This document shows, one piece after another, positions 17,631 through 26,584 of a stretch of DNA of 64,000 nucleotides. The stretch spans positions 1,364,001 to 1,428,000 of the forward strand of contig NZ_FNTV01000001.1 of NCBI RefSeq assembly GCF_900105965.1, in the 5' to 3' direction. The position numbers were made by a program, and so were the translations under genes. The stretch is from Arthrobacter alpinus (lineage in GTDB: Bacteria; Actinomycetota; Actinomycetes; Actinomycetales; Micrococcaceae). Numbering within the stretch: the first letter of the stretch is position 1; the number at the start of each line of letters is the position of its first letter. The notes under the pieces were generated by a model. It worked only from the letters and a program-made list of their open reading frames with translations, was not told where the DNA came from and did no database searches.

Positions 17631-18635
17631 ATGCGGGCCACCGTCAAAGATGTTGCCGCACGTGCGGGAGTGTCTCCAAAAACTGTCTCCAACGTGGTCA
17701 ACGGCTTGGTGCCTGTTAGTGAAGCAACCAAGGCAAAAGTTGAAGCGGCCATTGCGGAGCTTGACTACATCCCAAATCTCTCCGCGCGGGGCCTGCGTAA
17801 CGGACGCTCAGGCGTCATAGCCTTGGCGCTCCCTGACCTGGGAACGCCGTACTCTGCCGAAGTGGCCCACCACATCGTGGAAGTGGCACATGAGCAAGGG
17901 TGGAGTGTTCAGCTTGAGGAGACCGGGCACGATTCGCAGCGCGAATTTGACCTCGTCTCAAAGGCCCGGGCGAACCTCATCGACGGGCTCATTCTCAATC
18001 CGGTGGCCCTGGACGAGAGTGCCATCCGAGTGGGCGGCAACCTGCCCCCTATGGTGATGATCGGCGAAGTTGTCCAACAACGCGTGGATCATGTGGGTGT
18101 CGACAACTTCAATGCTGCCCGTGAGATGACGCTGGCACTTGCGGCCGGCGGCAGGAAGCGCATAGCGATTCTGGGCGGCACTGAGAGGCGGCGCACGGAC
18201 ACGGCTGTCATCCGTACACGCGGATATCGTCAGGCACTGACCGAGCTGGGCATTGAACATGACCCTCTTCTTGAAATTCCATGCGATGAATGGACGCCAG
18301 GCGGTAGTGCTCGAGCCCTGCGGATTTTTCTTGGCAGCCACGACCTGCCCGAGGCCATTTTCTGCTTTACCGATTCGCTAGCCATCGGGGCCCTTAGCGT
18401 CTTGGCTGGGGCTGGGCATCGAGTGCCCCAGGATGTCCTCGTTTCCGGTTTCGATGACATTGACCACGGCAAGTTCGCCGTGCCGGCGCTGACAACAATT
18501 TCCTTTGATAAGCGAGTCCTCGCAGAGGAGGTCTTGCGGCTTCTGACCGGGCGCATGGCCGATAGCCGACGTGAACCCGTGGAGGTCACCCTGCCTTATC
18601 GCCTTGTGTCCCGCGCCAGCACGGAAGTCCGCTAA
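17631..18635 (+). CDS. LacI-family transcriptional regulator
   Basis: A 334-residue repressor with the helix-turn-helix ATVKDVAARAGVSPKTVSNV and hinge LSARGLRNGRSG, then a sugar-sensing domain. The ATG at 17631 follows AAGGGG by four bases; a TTG at 17613 in the same frame is possible and would add six residues. It reads into a 318-base gap before the arabinoside importer and is the likely regulator of that operon, through the palindrome at 18831. It is distinct from the preceding LacI protein and not a recent duplicate by eye. Confidence 0.91.
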   Translation: MRATVKDVAARAGVSPKTVSNVVNGLVPVSEATKAKVEAAIAELDYIPNLSARGLRNGRSGVIALALPDLGTPYSAEVAHHIVEVAHEQGWSVQLEETGHDSQREFDLVSKARANLIDGLILNPVALDESAIRVGGNLPPMVMIGEVVQQRVDHVGVDNFNAAREMTLALAAGGRKRIAILGGTERRRTDTAVIRTRGYRQALTELGIEHDPLLEIPCDEWTPGGSARALRIFLGSHDLPEAIFCFTDSLAIGALSVLAGAGHRVPQDVLVSGFDDIDHGKFAVPALTTISFDKRVLAEEVLRLLTGRMADSRREPVEVTLPYRLVSRASTEVR

Positions 18636-18830
18636 CTTTCGAAGCCACGCGTTCGGGGCCGCTCCCAACGAGGGTCACAATCGCGTCGAATGCAGGGCCG
18701 GCCCGCTCCATTGTGGCGCCACCGGGTAGGAATTTGAGGGCCATTGCAGCCCTCGGGCCCCAGCACCCCTGACCCAAACGCCGTCGTAAAAGAAATATTG
18801 TTCACGCTCACAAAAATACTTGTGCCACGC

Positions 18831-18846
18831 ATTACAACGATGTAAT
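18831..18846. promoter_or_regulatory. LacI-type operator
   Basis: ATTACAACGATGTAAT has arms ATTACA and TGTAAT around a central CG, the arrangement usual for LacI-family sites. It lies 108 bases before the binding-protein start and downstream of the LacI gene at 17631. Confidence 0.65.
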
Positions 18847-18881
18847 CTGTGGAGCAGATCACAATCACTGGTGTGTTTCCA

Positions 18882-18900
18882 CTTCCGAGAGTCTCGGAAG
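18882..18900 (+). repeat. 19-base palindrome upstream of sugar-binding gene
   Basis: CTTCCGAGAGTCTCGGAAG has nine-base perfect arms around a single G. As RNA it would form an eight-pair stem with a three-base loop in the leader of the importer transcript; as DNA it could be a second operator. It lies 54 bases before the ATG. Its role is unknown. Confidence 0.5.
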
Positions 18901-18953
18901 ATACAAGGCAATGACCAGATCTTGAAGTGCAATCGCATCCAAAGGAGTGAGCG

Positions 18954-20276
18954 ATGAATCAAGTCAATAACTTCTCCCGCCGGCAATTGCTGCGCGGTGG
19001 GGGACTGGCCCTTTCGGCCATCGGCGTGGGCGGTTTGCTCTCCGCCTGTGGCGGTTCCGCCAATGCAGCGCAGAAAGAGCAACTGCGTTTCTGGCACCTG
19101 CTCTCGGGCGGGGATGGCATCAAAATGCAGGCCATGATTGATGCGGCCAACGCGTCGCAGCAGGAATTTCATGTCAATCCAACCGTCTTGGCCTGGGGAC
19201 CCCCGTACTACACGAAGCTGGCCATGGCGTCGGCTGGAGGCAGGCCGCCGGAAGTGGCTGTCATGCACGCCTCTCGCGTTGCCGGCTACGCCCCAGGCGG
19301 GCTTCTGGACTCGTGGGATCTGGATCTACTGGCCAGCAAGGGTGTGTCCGAGCAGGACTTTGCGCCGCGAATCTGGGAAAACAGTCTGCAGGATGGGAAA
19401 TTGTTCTCCATCGCCCTCGATTCACACCCGTTTATTCTCATGTACAACACCGAGGTGGCGGGGAAGGCAGGACTGCTCGGCGCAAATGGCCAGCTGGAAT
19501 CCACGTACACCCCCGAGGGCTTCAAGGAAATGGCCGTAGAGATGGCCAAGGTTACTGGCAAGCACGGCCTCTCCTACGGCTATTTGGGCGACGGGGCGCA
19601 GATGTGGCGTTTGTTTTACACGCTGTATAAGCAGCATGCGGCACCCATGGAACTTGTCCAAGGTCAAAAAGCCGTGGTTGATCGGGACGTGGCGGTTGAT
19701 GTACTCGAATACATCCATTCGCTTCTGGATGACACCATTGCAACGCCCAGCGGTGACGGCGGAACGGCCATTGCAGAGTTTGCCGCCCAGGACTCGGGCA
19801 TGTTCATGAGTGGGGTCTGGGAGCTGCCCACCATGCAGACCGCCAAGGTCCCCTTTGATGCCATGCCCATTCCCACCTTGTTTGGTACACCGGCGGCCTA
19901 CGCCGACTCGCATTCTTTTGTGCTGCCGCATCAATTGAACCTGGATTCTCGGAAGCGCGAACTTGTCTACTCATTCGTTGCGGACATCTTGAAGGGCTCA
20001 TTCAGTTGGGCCCAGGCCGGCCACATCCCGGCCTACCAGCCGGTGGTGCAGTCGACCGAGTATGCGGAACTGCTTCCGCAATCGCACTATTCAGGTGCGG
20101 CGGACATCATCAACTACGATCCTCGGGCCTGGTTCACCGGTTCCGGATCAGACTTCCAGTCCTTCTTCGCCGAGAACGTCCAGAATGTTTTCCTTGGCCG
20201 AACCAAGGCCAAGGATGGCTGGGACTCATTCATTCGACGGCTGGACACCTTGTTGTCCAAGCCCAACCCGGTCTAG
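18954..20276 (+). CDS. Extracellular sugar-binding lipoprotein
   Basis: A 440-residue solute-binding protein of the MalE-like family. The N-terminus has a twin-arginine motif (SRRQLLRGGG) and lipobox LSAC with C32, so it is probably Tat-exported and lipid anchored. LRFWHLLSGGDGIKMQAMID and LFSIALDSHPFILMYNTEVAGKAG are typical motifs. It starts the importer operon that ends with the GH51 arabinofuranosidase, so arabino-oligosaccharides are the likely cargo. Context, not sequence, gives the substrate. Confidence 0.91.
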   Translation: MNQVNNFSRRQLLRGGGLALSAIGVGGLLSACGGSANAAQKEQLRFWHLLSGGDGIKMQAMIDAANASQQEFHVNPTVLAWGPPYYTKLAMASAGGRPPEVAVMHASRVAGYAPGGLLDSWDLDLLASKGVSEQDFAPRIWENSLQDGKLFSIALDSHPFILMYNTEVAGKAGLLGANGQLESTYTPEGFKEMAVEMAKVTGKHGLSYGYLGDGAQMWRLFYTLYKQHAAPMELVQGQKAVVDRDVAVDVLEYIHSLLDDTIATPSGDGGTAIAEFAAQDSGMFMSGVWELPTMQTAKVPFDAMPIPTLFGTPAAYADSHSFVLPHQLNLDSRKRELVYSFVADILKGSFSWAQAGHIPAYQPVVQSTEYAELLPQSHYSGAADIINYDPRAWFTGSGSDFQSFFAENVQNVFLGRTKAKDGWDSFIRRLDTLLSKPNPV

Positions 20277-20351
20277 AGCCGGCCAAAACACTTCATAGGC
20301 ATCGCAAGTCATCTTTGGGAGAGTCATTTTTGCGGCAAGGGAGCCAAAGCA

Positions 20352-21290
20352 ATGAGTACGTCCACCGTTTCGAGCACGTCAGATATACCCGCGGTACGAG
20401 CACCGGAGAACAATCACGCCATCAAGTTGCGGCGGGACCGCAGACATGGATGGTCCTTCATGGCGCCATTTCTGGTGTTCTTTGGGGTCTTCCTCGTCTG
20501 GCCCTTGATTTACGGGCTCTACATGAGTTTCACCGGAAAATCACTCACGGGTGCCAATAGCGAATTCGTTGGTTTCGCCAACTACATCGAGGCCCTTGGT
20601 GATGCCGACATGTGGCATTCCATGGGCAACACGTTCTACTTCACCCTCATCAGCACTGTGCCACTTGTCCTTGTAGCCCTGGCGATGGCGGCCTTGGTCA
20701 ACATGGGGTTGCCGGCGCAGTGGTTGTGGCGGCTGTCCTTCTTTGCGCCGTACCTGCTGGCATCCACAGTTGTTTCATTGTTCTTCGTGTGGATGTACAA
20801 CCCACAGCTGGGCCTGATCAATGAGCTCCTCGCGAAAATCGGCATTGCCCCGATTGACTGGCTCAACAATCCGGATGTAGCCATGTGGTCGATAGTCATT
20901 GCCACCCTCTGGTGGACGGTTGGTTTCAACTTCCTCCTGTACCTGGCCGCCATTGGAAACATTCCCCAGGCTCACTTTGAGGCGGCCCAGCTGGACGGCG
21001 CCGGCGGATGGCGGCAGTTCTTCTCCATCACCTTGCCGCAGATCAAGGCCACAACGCTCATGATCGTCATCCTGCAGGTGCTGGCCTCGTTGAAGATTTT
21101 CGATCAGGTGTATCAGATGACGGCCGGAGGTCCGGCGGGATCCACCCGAACCGTTGTGCAGTACATCTTCGAGTCCGGCTTCACGGGGTATCGCTTGGGA
21201 TATTCGGCAGCCATCTCCTACATCTTCTTCGCCATCATTGTCATCGTCTCGATTTCACAGTTCTTTGTCACTCGTAAGAGGAGCGCATAA
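20352..21290 (+). CDS. Carbohydrate ABC permease, MalF type
   Basis: A 312-residue permease with about six membrane segments after a 35-residue hydrophilic tail. The EAA loop is HFEAAQLDGAGGWRQFFSIT followed by LPQIKATT. It is followed after three bases by the MalG-type partner. The 75-base gap after the binding-protein gene contains no obvious terminator, so the genes are read together. Confidence 0.93.
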   Translation: MSTSTVSSTSDIPAVRAPENNHAIKLRRDRRHGWSFMAPFLVFFGVFLVWPLIYGLYMSFTGKSLTGANSEFVGFANYIEALGDADMWHSMGNTFYFTLISTVPLVLVALAMAALVNMGLPAQWLWRLSFFAPYLLASTVVSLFFVWMYNPQLGLINELLAKIGIAPIDWLNNPDVAMWSIVIATLWWTVGFNFLLYLAAIGNIPQAHFEAAQLDGAGGWRQFFSITLPQIKATTLMIVILQVLASLKIFDQVYQMTAGGPAGSTRTVVQYIFESGFTGYRLGYSAAISYIFFAIIVIVSISQFFVTRKRSA

Positions 21291-21293
21291 GCC

Positions 21294-22196
21294 ATGACTG
21301 CCTCGACACTCACACCAACCCATGAAAGCGCCGCTGGTGCGCGTCCAACGATCATCAAGCGACGCAGGAAGCGCATCAAGCCGAGCCGAATTCTCGCCAC
21401 CGTCATCGTGGCGGTCCTGGCCGTCACCTGGCTGGTTCCCTTCGCATGGGCCACCATCACGGCGCTCAAGAGCGAGACCGAGGCGGCGGCATCGCCCATT
21501 ACCCTGGTGCCCAAATCCGGGTTCACCTTCGATGCGTTCGCCAAGGTTCTGCAACAGGGAAACATTCCCCAGTGGACGGTGAACTCGCTTTTCACCGCGG
21601 CAGCCATCACCATCATCACCTTGGCCATCTCTACGCTGGCCGCCTATGCGCTGTCCAGGATTGACTTCAAGGGCCGGAAGGTCATGATGACAATCATCGT
21701 GGCATCACTCATTGTGCCGCCGCCGGTGCTGATCATTCCGTTGTTTTACCAGATGGTCTCATTTCACATGATTGACACGTACTGGGGCATCATCCTGCCG
21801 CAAGTCATTGCCCCGGCCATGGTGTTTGTGCTCAAGAAGTTCTTTGACCAGATCCCGCGCGAACTTGAAGATGCGGCGCTCGTGGATGGCGCCGGCCGGA
21901 TTCGGATTTTCTGGCAGGTGGTGCTTCCGCTCTCACGGCCCATTCTTGCCGCGGTTGCCATCTTCGTTTTCATCGGCGCCTGGAACAACTTTCTCTGGCC
22001 CTTCATCGTCACCAATGAAAGTTCCATGCTGACCCTTCCGGTTGGCCTGCAAACCATCAAGAGCGCCTATGGCATCCAATACGCCCAGAACATGGCATCG
22101 GCCCTGTTGGCGGCGTTGCCATTGATTGTGGTGTTCCTCTTCTTCCAACGCCAAATCATCAAGGGCATTTCCACCACCGGCCTGGCCGGAACCTAA
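21294..22196 (+). CDS. Carbohydrate ABC permease, MalG type
   Basis: A 300-residue permease, six membrane segments, with the EAA loop ELEDAALVDGAGRIRIFWQV followed by VLPLSRPILA. It is the partner of the MalF-type protein just upstream. As in the other sugar operon of this window there is no ATPase gene nearby; a shared MsiK-like ATPase elsewhere in the genome would be required. Confidence 0.93.
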   Translation: MTASTLTPTHESAAGARPTIIKRRRKRIKPSRILATVIVAVLAVTWLVPFAWATITALKSETEAAASPITLVPKSGFTFDAFAKVLQQGNIPQWTVNSLFTAAAITIITLAISTLAAYALSRIDFKGRKVMMTIIVASLIVPPPVLIIPLFYQMVSFHMIDTYWGIILPQVIAPAMVFVLKKFFDQIPRELEDAALVDGAGRIRIFWQVVLPLSRPILAAVAIFVFIGAWNNFLWPFIVTNESSMLTLPVGLQTIKSAYGIQYAQNMASALLAALPLIVVFLFFQRQIIKGISTTGLAGT

Positions 22197-22242
22197 TTTT
22201 TCCTTCACGTCAACAACGAAAACACAACAGGAGAACAGCATC

Positions 22243-23781
22243 ATGTCCCGTGCACGGATCAGTATTGACCGCGATTTCACCATCTCAGAAGTACCGCACC
22301 GCCTCTTTGGTTCATTCGTCGAGCACATGGGCCGGTGTGTTTACACCGGCATCTACGAACCAGGCCATGCCGAAGCCGACGAGCAAGGCTTCCGCAAGGA
22401 CGTCCTAGCCCTCACCAAGGAGCTCGGCGCCACGGTGATCCGCTACCCAGGCGGCAACTTTGTCTCGGGCTACAACTGGGAAGACGGGATTGGCCCCGTG
22501 GCCAACCGCCCGCGCCGACTCGATGGTGCGTGGCACACGCTGGAAACGAACGCTTTTGGTCTGCACGAGTTTGTAGATTGGTCCCGCAAGGCCGGGACCG
22601 AGATTATGGAGGCCATCAACTTGGGCACCCGGGGGGTGGATGCTGCCCGTGAGATCGTGGAGTACGCCAACCACCCCGGCGGCACATACCTTTCTGATCT
22701 GCGTGCCAAGAACGGTCACAAGGATCCCTTCGACATCAAACTCTGGTGCCTGGGAAATGAGATGGATGGCCCTTGGCAGATCGGCCACAAAACGGCGCAG
22801 GAGTATGGCCGGCTGGCACAGGAGGCCGGCAAGGCCATGCGCCTGGTTGACCCAACCATTGAATTGGTGGCCTGCGGCAGTTCCAGCTCGGCCATGCCCA
22901 CCTTCGGTGAATGGGAGCAGACGGTCCTGACGCACGCTTACGAGGAGGTGGATTATGTCTCGCTGCATGCTTACTACCAGGAGCACGACGGCGATGCGGC
23001 CAGTTTCCTTGCCAGCGCTGTTGACATGGACTACTTCATCGAATCAGTGGTGGCCACCGCGGATTCGGTCGGAGCCAAGGGTAAGCACAAGAAGAAGATC
23101 AACCTGTCCTTCGACGAATGGAACGTCTGGTACCAGAGCGGGTTGGACACAGAAGACCAGCCCCACCGCGTCAACGCCTCGGGCTGGCGCGAACACCCGC
23201 GTGTGATCGAAGACAAATACAACGTCACCGACGCCGTCGTGGTGGGCACGCTCCTGAACTCACTGCTCCGTCATGGAGACCGGGTCAAGATCGCCAACCA
23301 GGCCCAGCTGGTCAACGTGATCGCCCCGATTCTGGCCGAGCCGAACGGGGCAGCCTGGCGTCAGAGCATTTTCTACCCGTTCTCCCGGATGGCAGAGCTG
23401 GCCAAGGGCCAGATCCTGCGAACCCAGGTGGACTCCGACAAGGTTGAAACGGCCAAGTTCGGTGATGCAGACCTGGTGGATGTCAGCGCAACGTGGGATG
23501 AAGAAAACGGCCGCATGGCACTGTTCTTCGCCAACAGGGGGCTCGATGAGGCGGCCGACGTCGAGGTGGCACTGCGTGGCTTCGATGCAGGCCGGGTAGT
23601 CCGGGCAGAGGTGCTGGCTGCTCCCGAGGGGCAGGACCGCTTCACTAAGAACACCGTGGATGCGCAGGATCAGATTGGCATGGCACCGCTGGCCGGCGTC
23701 AAGGCCTCCGGCGACGAGCTGCGACTCACGCTCCCTGCACTGTCCTGGGCGGTTGTGGAACTGGAAGTGGCCAAGAACTAG
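22243..23781 (+). CDS. abfA: GH51 alpha-L-arabinofuranosidase
   Basis: A 512-residue glycoside hydrolase of family 51 that removes terminal arabinofuranose from arabinan or arabinoxylan fragments. The acid/base is E173 in LGNEMDG and the nucleophile is E292 in SFDEWNVWY, close to E175 and E294 of the Geobacillus enzyme. RYPGGNFVSGYNWEDGIGP is the family's N-terminal signature. There is no signal peptide, so the enzyme works inside the cell on imported oligosaccharides. The ATG at 22243 has AGGAGA upstream; a longer frame from 22126 overlaps the permease and is not used. It is the last gene of the operon. Confidence 0.95.
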   Translation: MSRARISIDRDFTISEVPHRLFGSFVEHMGRCVYTGIYEPGHAEADEQGFRKDVLALTKELGATVIRYPGGNFVSGYNWEDGIGPVANRPRRLDGAWHTLETNAFGLHEFVDWSRKAGTEIMEAINLGTRGVDAAREIVEYANHPGGTYLSDLRAKNGHKDPFDIKLWCLGNEMDGPWQIGHKTAQEYGRLAQEAGKAMRLVDPTIELVACGSSSSAMPTFGEWEQTVLTHAYEEVDYVSLHAYYQEHDGDAASFLASAVDMDYFIESVVATADSVGAKGKHKKKINLSFDEWNVWYQSGLDTEDQPHRVNASGWREHPRVIEDKYNVTDAVVVGTLLNSLLRHGDRVKIANQAQLVNVIAPILAEPNGAAWRQSIFYPFSRMAELAKGQILRTQVDSDKVETAKFGDADLVDVSATWDEENGRMALFFANRGLDEAADVEVALRGFDAGRVVRAEVLAAPEGQDRFTKNTVDAQDQIGMAPLAGVKASGDELRLTLPALSWAVVELEVAKN

Positions 23782-23792
23782 GAATCCAGGAA

Positions 23793-23833
23793 GGTGGGGT
23801 GCCGGCGCACGCGCAATGCCCGGTACCCCCACC
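23793..23833. terminator. Probable terminator between convergent genes
   Basis: GGTGGGGTGCCGG pairs with CCGGTACCCCCACC apart from a bulge and one mismatch, around a 14-base loop. It lies between the ends of the arabinofuranosidase and the converging oxidase. There is no clear T run. Confidence 0.4.
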
Positions 23834-23846
23834 GCGGTTAAGGCAC

Positions 23847-24962
23847 TTACCGCGAGCCGGGAGCTCGAAAAATTTCCGGGGACTCAATGCCGTCGGCGAG
23901 ATCAGCCAAAATCCGTCCAATGGCCGGAGTGAATTTGAAGCCGTGCCCGGAGAAGCCCGCGCCGAGCACGATGGGCCCGAATTTGTCCAGAATAAAGTTA
24001 CCGGTATCCGTGGACGTATAGGTGCAACTGATGGGCTCGAAGGAATCCGCGTCCAGGCCCGGGAACCAATCGCTCACATAGCGGCGCAGGGCCTCCATCT
24101 GGGCGACGTCGGCCGTGAAGCTCCGCTCGTCGGGATCAACCACGGGTCCCACTCCGTGCCACCCAATCTTGATACCTTCGCCAGGGGTCAACATCCCATA
24201 CGTGGGGCTGTACCAGTAGTCGTCATCGCCAGCGCCGGGGTCAGGATTGTGGTTGAAGCTCGGCCAGTCAAACGTTGAGCCGACGGGTTGGAAATGGGCT
24301 GGTTGCTCCTGGGTCACCACAAGCCGGGGGAGCTCCACTATTCCTTGGAGCAGCTTCCGTGTCCACGCTCCCGCCGTCACAATAACGCGCGTGGCCCGGT
24401 ATTCGGTGGAGTCTGTGGATACAGACACGAGATCATCACCCAGAACGGCCAGATCCCGGACGGGCGTTTCGTAGAGGAACTGTGCACCCTTGGACTCGGC
24501 CGCCTGACGCAACGCCATGAGAGCATCCGCCGCCCGTACACGTCCCGACTCGGGAACGAAGAGGACATCTGAGCGAAAGCGCATACCCTGCCAGCGATCC
24601 ATGGCTTCCTGAGGTCCCATGAAGGAACTTTTGATGCCAAATCCTTGGTGAGAATGATGAATTGCCTTAAGGACGTCCAAATGACCGTGGTTGACCAGGC
24701 CCACCAAATCCAACAATTGCACGCCAGTCTCAAGCGCAAGATCATCCCAGAGTGCACGCGCCTCGCTGACAAGGCGCAGATACTCCGGCCGTTGATAGGC
24801 AATGTTGAAGTTTCTCGTGGCGCCGTGAGAAGCACCCATGCTGTGGCCTGCAGCGAAACGTTCCAACAACACCACGGACTTCCCTCGGCGAGCAACGCTC
24901 AAGGCGGCCGCGGAACCCATGGCGCCGCCACCAATGACAACTACGTCGACGTTTGTAACCAC
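23847..24962 (-). CDS. FAD-dependent N-methyl amino acid or sarcosine oxidase-like protein
   Basis: A 371-residue flavoenzyme of the monomeric sarcosine oxidase/N-methyltryptophan oxidase (DAO) family. The dinucleotide motif is VVVIGGGAMGSAAALSVA, and C313 in ISCTYTSTDTGNFILDKFG is the likely covalent FAD attachment, matching Cys315 of sarcosine oxidase. GFSGHGFKFTPAIGRILADL closes the FAD domain. The start is taken as the GTG at 24962 with GGAG upstream; the frame is open to 25082 but without a start of family length. It oxidises a secondary amine, releasing hydrogen peroxide; which amine is unknown. Confidence 0.88.
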   Translation of the reverse strand: MVTNVDVVVIGGGAMGSAAALSVARRGKSVVLLERFAAGHSMGASHGATRNFNIAYQRPEYLRLVSEARALWDDLALETGVQLLDLVGLVNHGHLDVLKAIHHSHQGFGIKSSFMGPQEAMDRWQGMRFRSDVLFVPESGRVRAADALMALRQAAESKGAQFLYETPVRDLAVLGDDLVSVSTDSTEYRATRVIVTAGAWTRKLLQGIVELPRLVVTQEQPAHFQPVGSTFDWPSFNHNPDPGAGDDDYWYSPTYGMLTPGEGIKIGWHGVGPVVDPDERSFTADVAQMEALRRYVSDWFPGLDADSFEPISCTYTSTDTGNFILDKFGPIVLGAGFSGHGFKFTPAIGRILADLADGIESPEIFRAPGSR

Positions 24963-25098
24963 GATTCCAACTCCACTTCCCGTCCGTGCCGTGCTGTGCC
25001 GGCTTGCCCGTCCATCATGCCACGAGGTGAAAGCGACATTAAAGGCGCTGTGCCCCCACCCGTTAGGGTCGGGGCACAGCATTGATCGCTACGAGCGA

Positions 25099-25650
25099 CT
25101 AGTTCTTTGCAGCTACGGCGCGAATGCCTTCAAGCACGGCGGCAACCTGGCCAGCCACTTCGGCGTCGTCCTTCGGGTGAAGTTCGGCGAACCGCACTAC
25201 CGAGTTGGGGATGGACAGCTTGATGTCATCGAGGACGTTGGCGCCAGCAATGCTGAGAGCCTTGCGGGCCTCATCCTGGGCCCAGACGCCGCCGAACTGG
25301 CCAAATGCGGTGCCGATGACAACAGCCGGCATGTCCTTGGCAACACTGTTGCCGAAGGGACGGGACAGCCAGTCAATGGCGTTCTTCAAGACCGCAGGCA
25401 TGGTGCCGTTGTATTCGGGGGAGACCAGCAGCAGCGCGTCGGATTCGGCGGCGGCGGCACGCAGTTCGCGTGCTGCTTGGGGAACCTGGCCTTCAACGTC
25501 GGTGTCCTCGTTGTAGAACGGGATGTTCTCCAACCCGGAGAAAACGTTGACGGTGACGCCGTCGGGGGCGTTCAAGACCGTGGCCTCCGCCAACTGACGA
25601 TTGGTGGAACCGTTACGCAAAGAACCTACAAGTGTGAGGACAGTAGTCAT
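25099..25650 (-). CDS. NAD(P)H-dependent FMN reductase
   Basis: A 183-residue flavodoxin-like reductase. The FMN phosphate loop is GSLRNGSTNRQLAE and SPEYNGTMPAVLKNAIDWLSRP is the second FMN-binding motif of the NADPH-dependent FMN reductase (azoreductase-like) family. The ATG at 25650 has GGGAG eight bases upstream. It may supply reduced flavin to the SfnG monooxygenase encoded nearby, or act as a quinone or azo reductase; only the family is certain. Confidence 0.88.
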   Translation of the reverse strand: MTTVLTLVGSLRNGSTNRQLAEATVLNAPDGVTVNVFSGLENIPFYNEDTDVEGQVPQAARELRAAAAESDALLLVSPEYNGTMPAVLKNAIDWLSRPFGNSVAKDMPAVVIGTAFGQFGGVWAQDEARKALSIAGANVLDDIKLSIPNSVVRFAELHPKDDAEVAGQVAAVLEGIRAVAAKN

Positions 25651-25809
25651 AAGGAGATCTCCCGTTGTTGAAGGAATGCGAATGAGCGCATCATGCACTC
25701 ATCCAAGAAATTTCAAGCTTCAACTATTACTAACGGCATGTGGCCCTCGAAGATTCCATGAACCATGGGTGAGCTGGAACATACTGAGCATGGTTGATCT
25801 GTGGCAACG

Positions 25810-26382
25810 CTAGCCAACCACCGAGGTTTCACTCAGGGAATGCCAGGTCCGGTTGTGGTAGACCAGCGGGCGCGACGCCTGGGCCGTACGGCCCTGCTCG
25901 CCGGGAAGGTCAACCTGCAGGATCTGTACCGCAACAACGGTTGAGTCGCCAGCATCCATCTGATTGACAATCCGGCCGCGCATCCAGGCGTTCGACGTCG
26001 GCAGGTACGGTTCCCCCGTGATGAGGCGGGACCAGATTGTGGTGTCTTCGAAGCGGTCGATCCCGCTGGTGGCAAAGTTCTTTGCCAAGCCGATCTGGTC
26101 TGCGCCAAGGAGGTGGATGACCACCGTTTCCGCCCGCTTGACCGTCGGTGTTGAGGAAGACGCTGAGGACAGCGAGAAGACCACCAGTGGCGGGTTGGCC
26201 GAGACGGAAATGACGGATGTGGCGGTCAGCCCTACGGGACCTTCGCCGATGTCGGCGGTGATCACGGCAACGCCGGCCGGATGATTGCGGAAAGCAGACT
26301 TGAAGTCGTCGGCGCTGAGCATGTCGGCGAAGCCGTGATGCGCAGAGGAACTTGACTCGGCGATGGCGGTTGATTGCGACAT
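25810..26382 (-). CDS. Flavin reductase family protein (HpaC-like)
   Basis: A 190-residue FMN-binding split-barrel reductase. The core motifs are FRNHPAGVAVITADIGEGPVG, TATSVISVSANPPLVVFSLS and later VVAVQILQVDLP. Such proteins give reduced FMN to two-component monooxygenases. The gene is divergent from the acs-sfnG-metY operon across a 311-base promoter region, which makes it the best candidate partner of SfnG. The ATG at 26382 follows GAAGGAG at six bases; an upstream ATG at 26433 has no such site. Confidence 0.87.
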   Translation of the reverse strand: MSQSTAIAESSSSAHHGFADMLSADDFKSAFRNHPAGVAVITADIGEGPVGLTATSVISVSANPPLVVFSLSSASSSTPTVKRAETVVIHLLGADQIGLAKNFATSGIDRFEDTTIWSRLITGEPYLPTSNAWMRGRIVNQMDAGDSTVVAVQILQVDLPGEQGRTAQASRPLVYHNRTWHSLSETSVVG

Positions 26383-26514
26383 GGTGACTCCTTCATTGCG
26401 GCCAGAGTTGGCCTGTGCAGCGGCTGCTGTCATGAATGAAAAATTACCACTGCCCGAACTAATGGACGATTTCCGGTTACGAAGTGTGGCCTCCTACAGC
26501 ATTTGTTCCGGATA

Positions 26515-26532
26515 GTGACCATTTGTGACCAT
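26515..26532 (+). repeat. Direct repeat, possible activator site
   Basis: GTGACCAT occurs twice with a ten-base period, one helical turn, near an AT-rich TAAAAT. Same-face direct repeats are typical of activator or LysR/IclR-like binding. No regulator gene lies next to it. Confidence 0.4.
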
Positions 26533-26572
26533 AAAATTTGGTGGTGGATGAGGTTATGAGGTCTAGTTATGA

Positions 26573-26584
26573 AGAAATATTTCT
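26573..26584. promoter_or_regulatory. Palindrome AGAAATATTTCT
   Basis: A perfect 12-base palindrome in the acs leader. Its ten-base core GAAATATTTC is the same as the core of the LacI-type operator at 16329-16338. This may be chance or a second target of that regulator. Confidence 0.35.

Larger units (their letters stand above)
18636..18953 (+). promoter_or_regulatory. Intergenic control region of the arabinoside operon
   Basis: This 318-base gap carries no gene I can support. It holds a short hairpin GAGGGC/GCCCTC at 18736-18754 that could end the regulator transcript, an operator-like palindrome at 18831-18846, a 19-base palindrome at 18882-18900, and GGAG a few bases before the ATG at 18954. 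Confidence 0.5.

Noticed and set aside
16329..26583. Same regulator for the thu-like and sulfur operons because of shared GAAATATTTC
   Set aside because: A ten-base AT-rich palindrome can recur by chance and the flanks differ; kept only as an observation.
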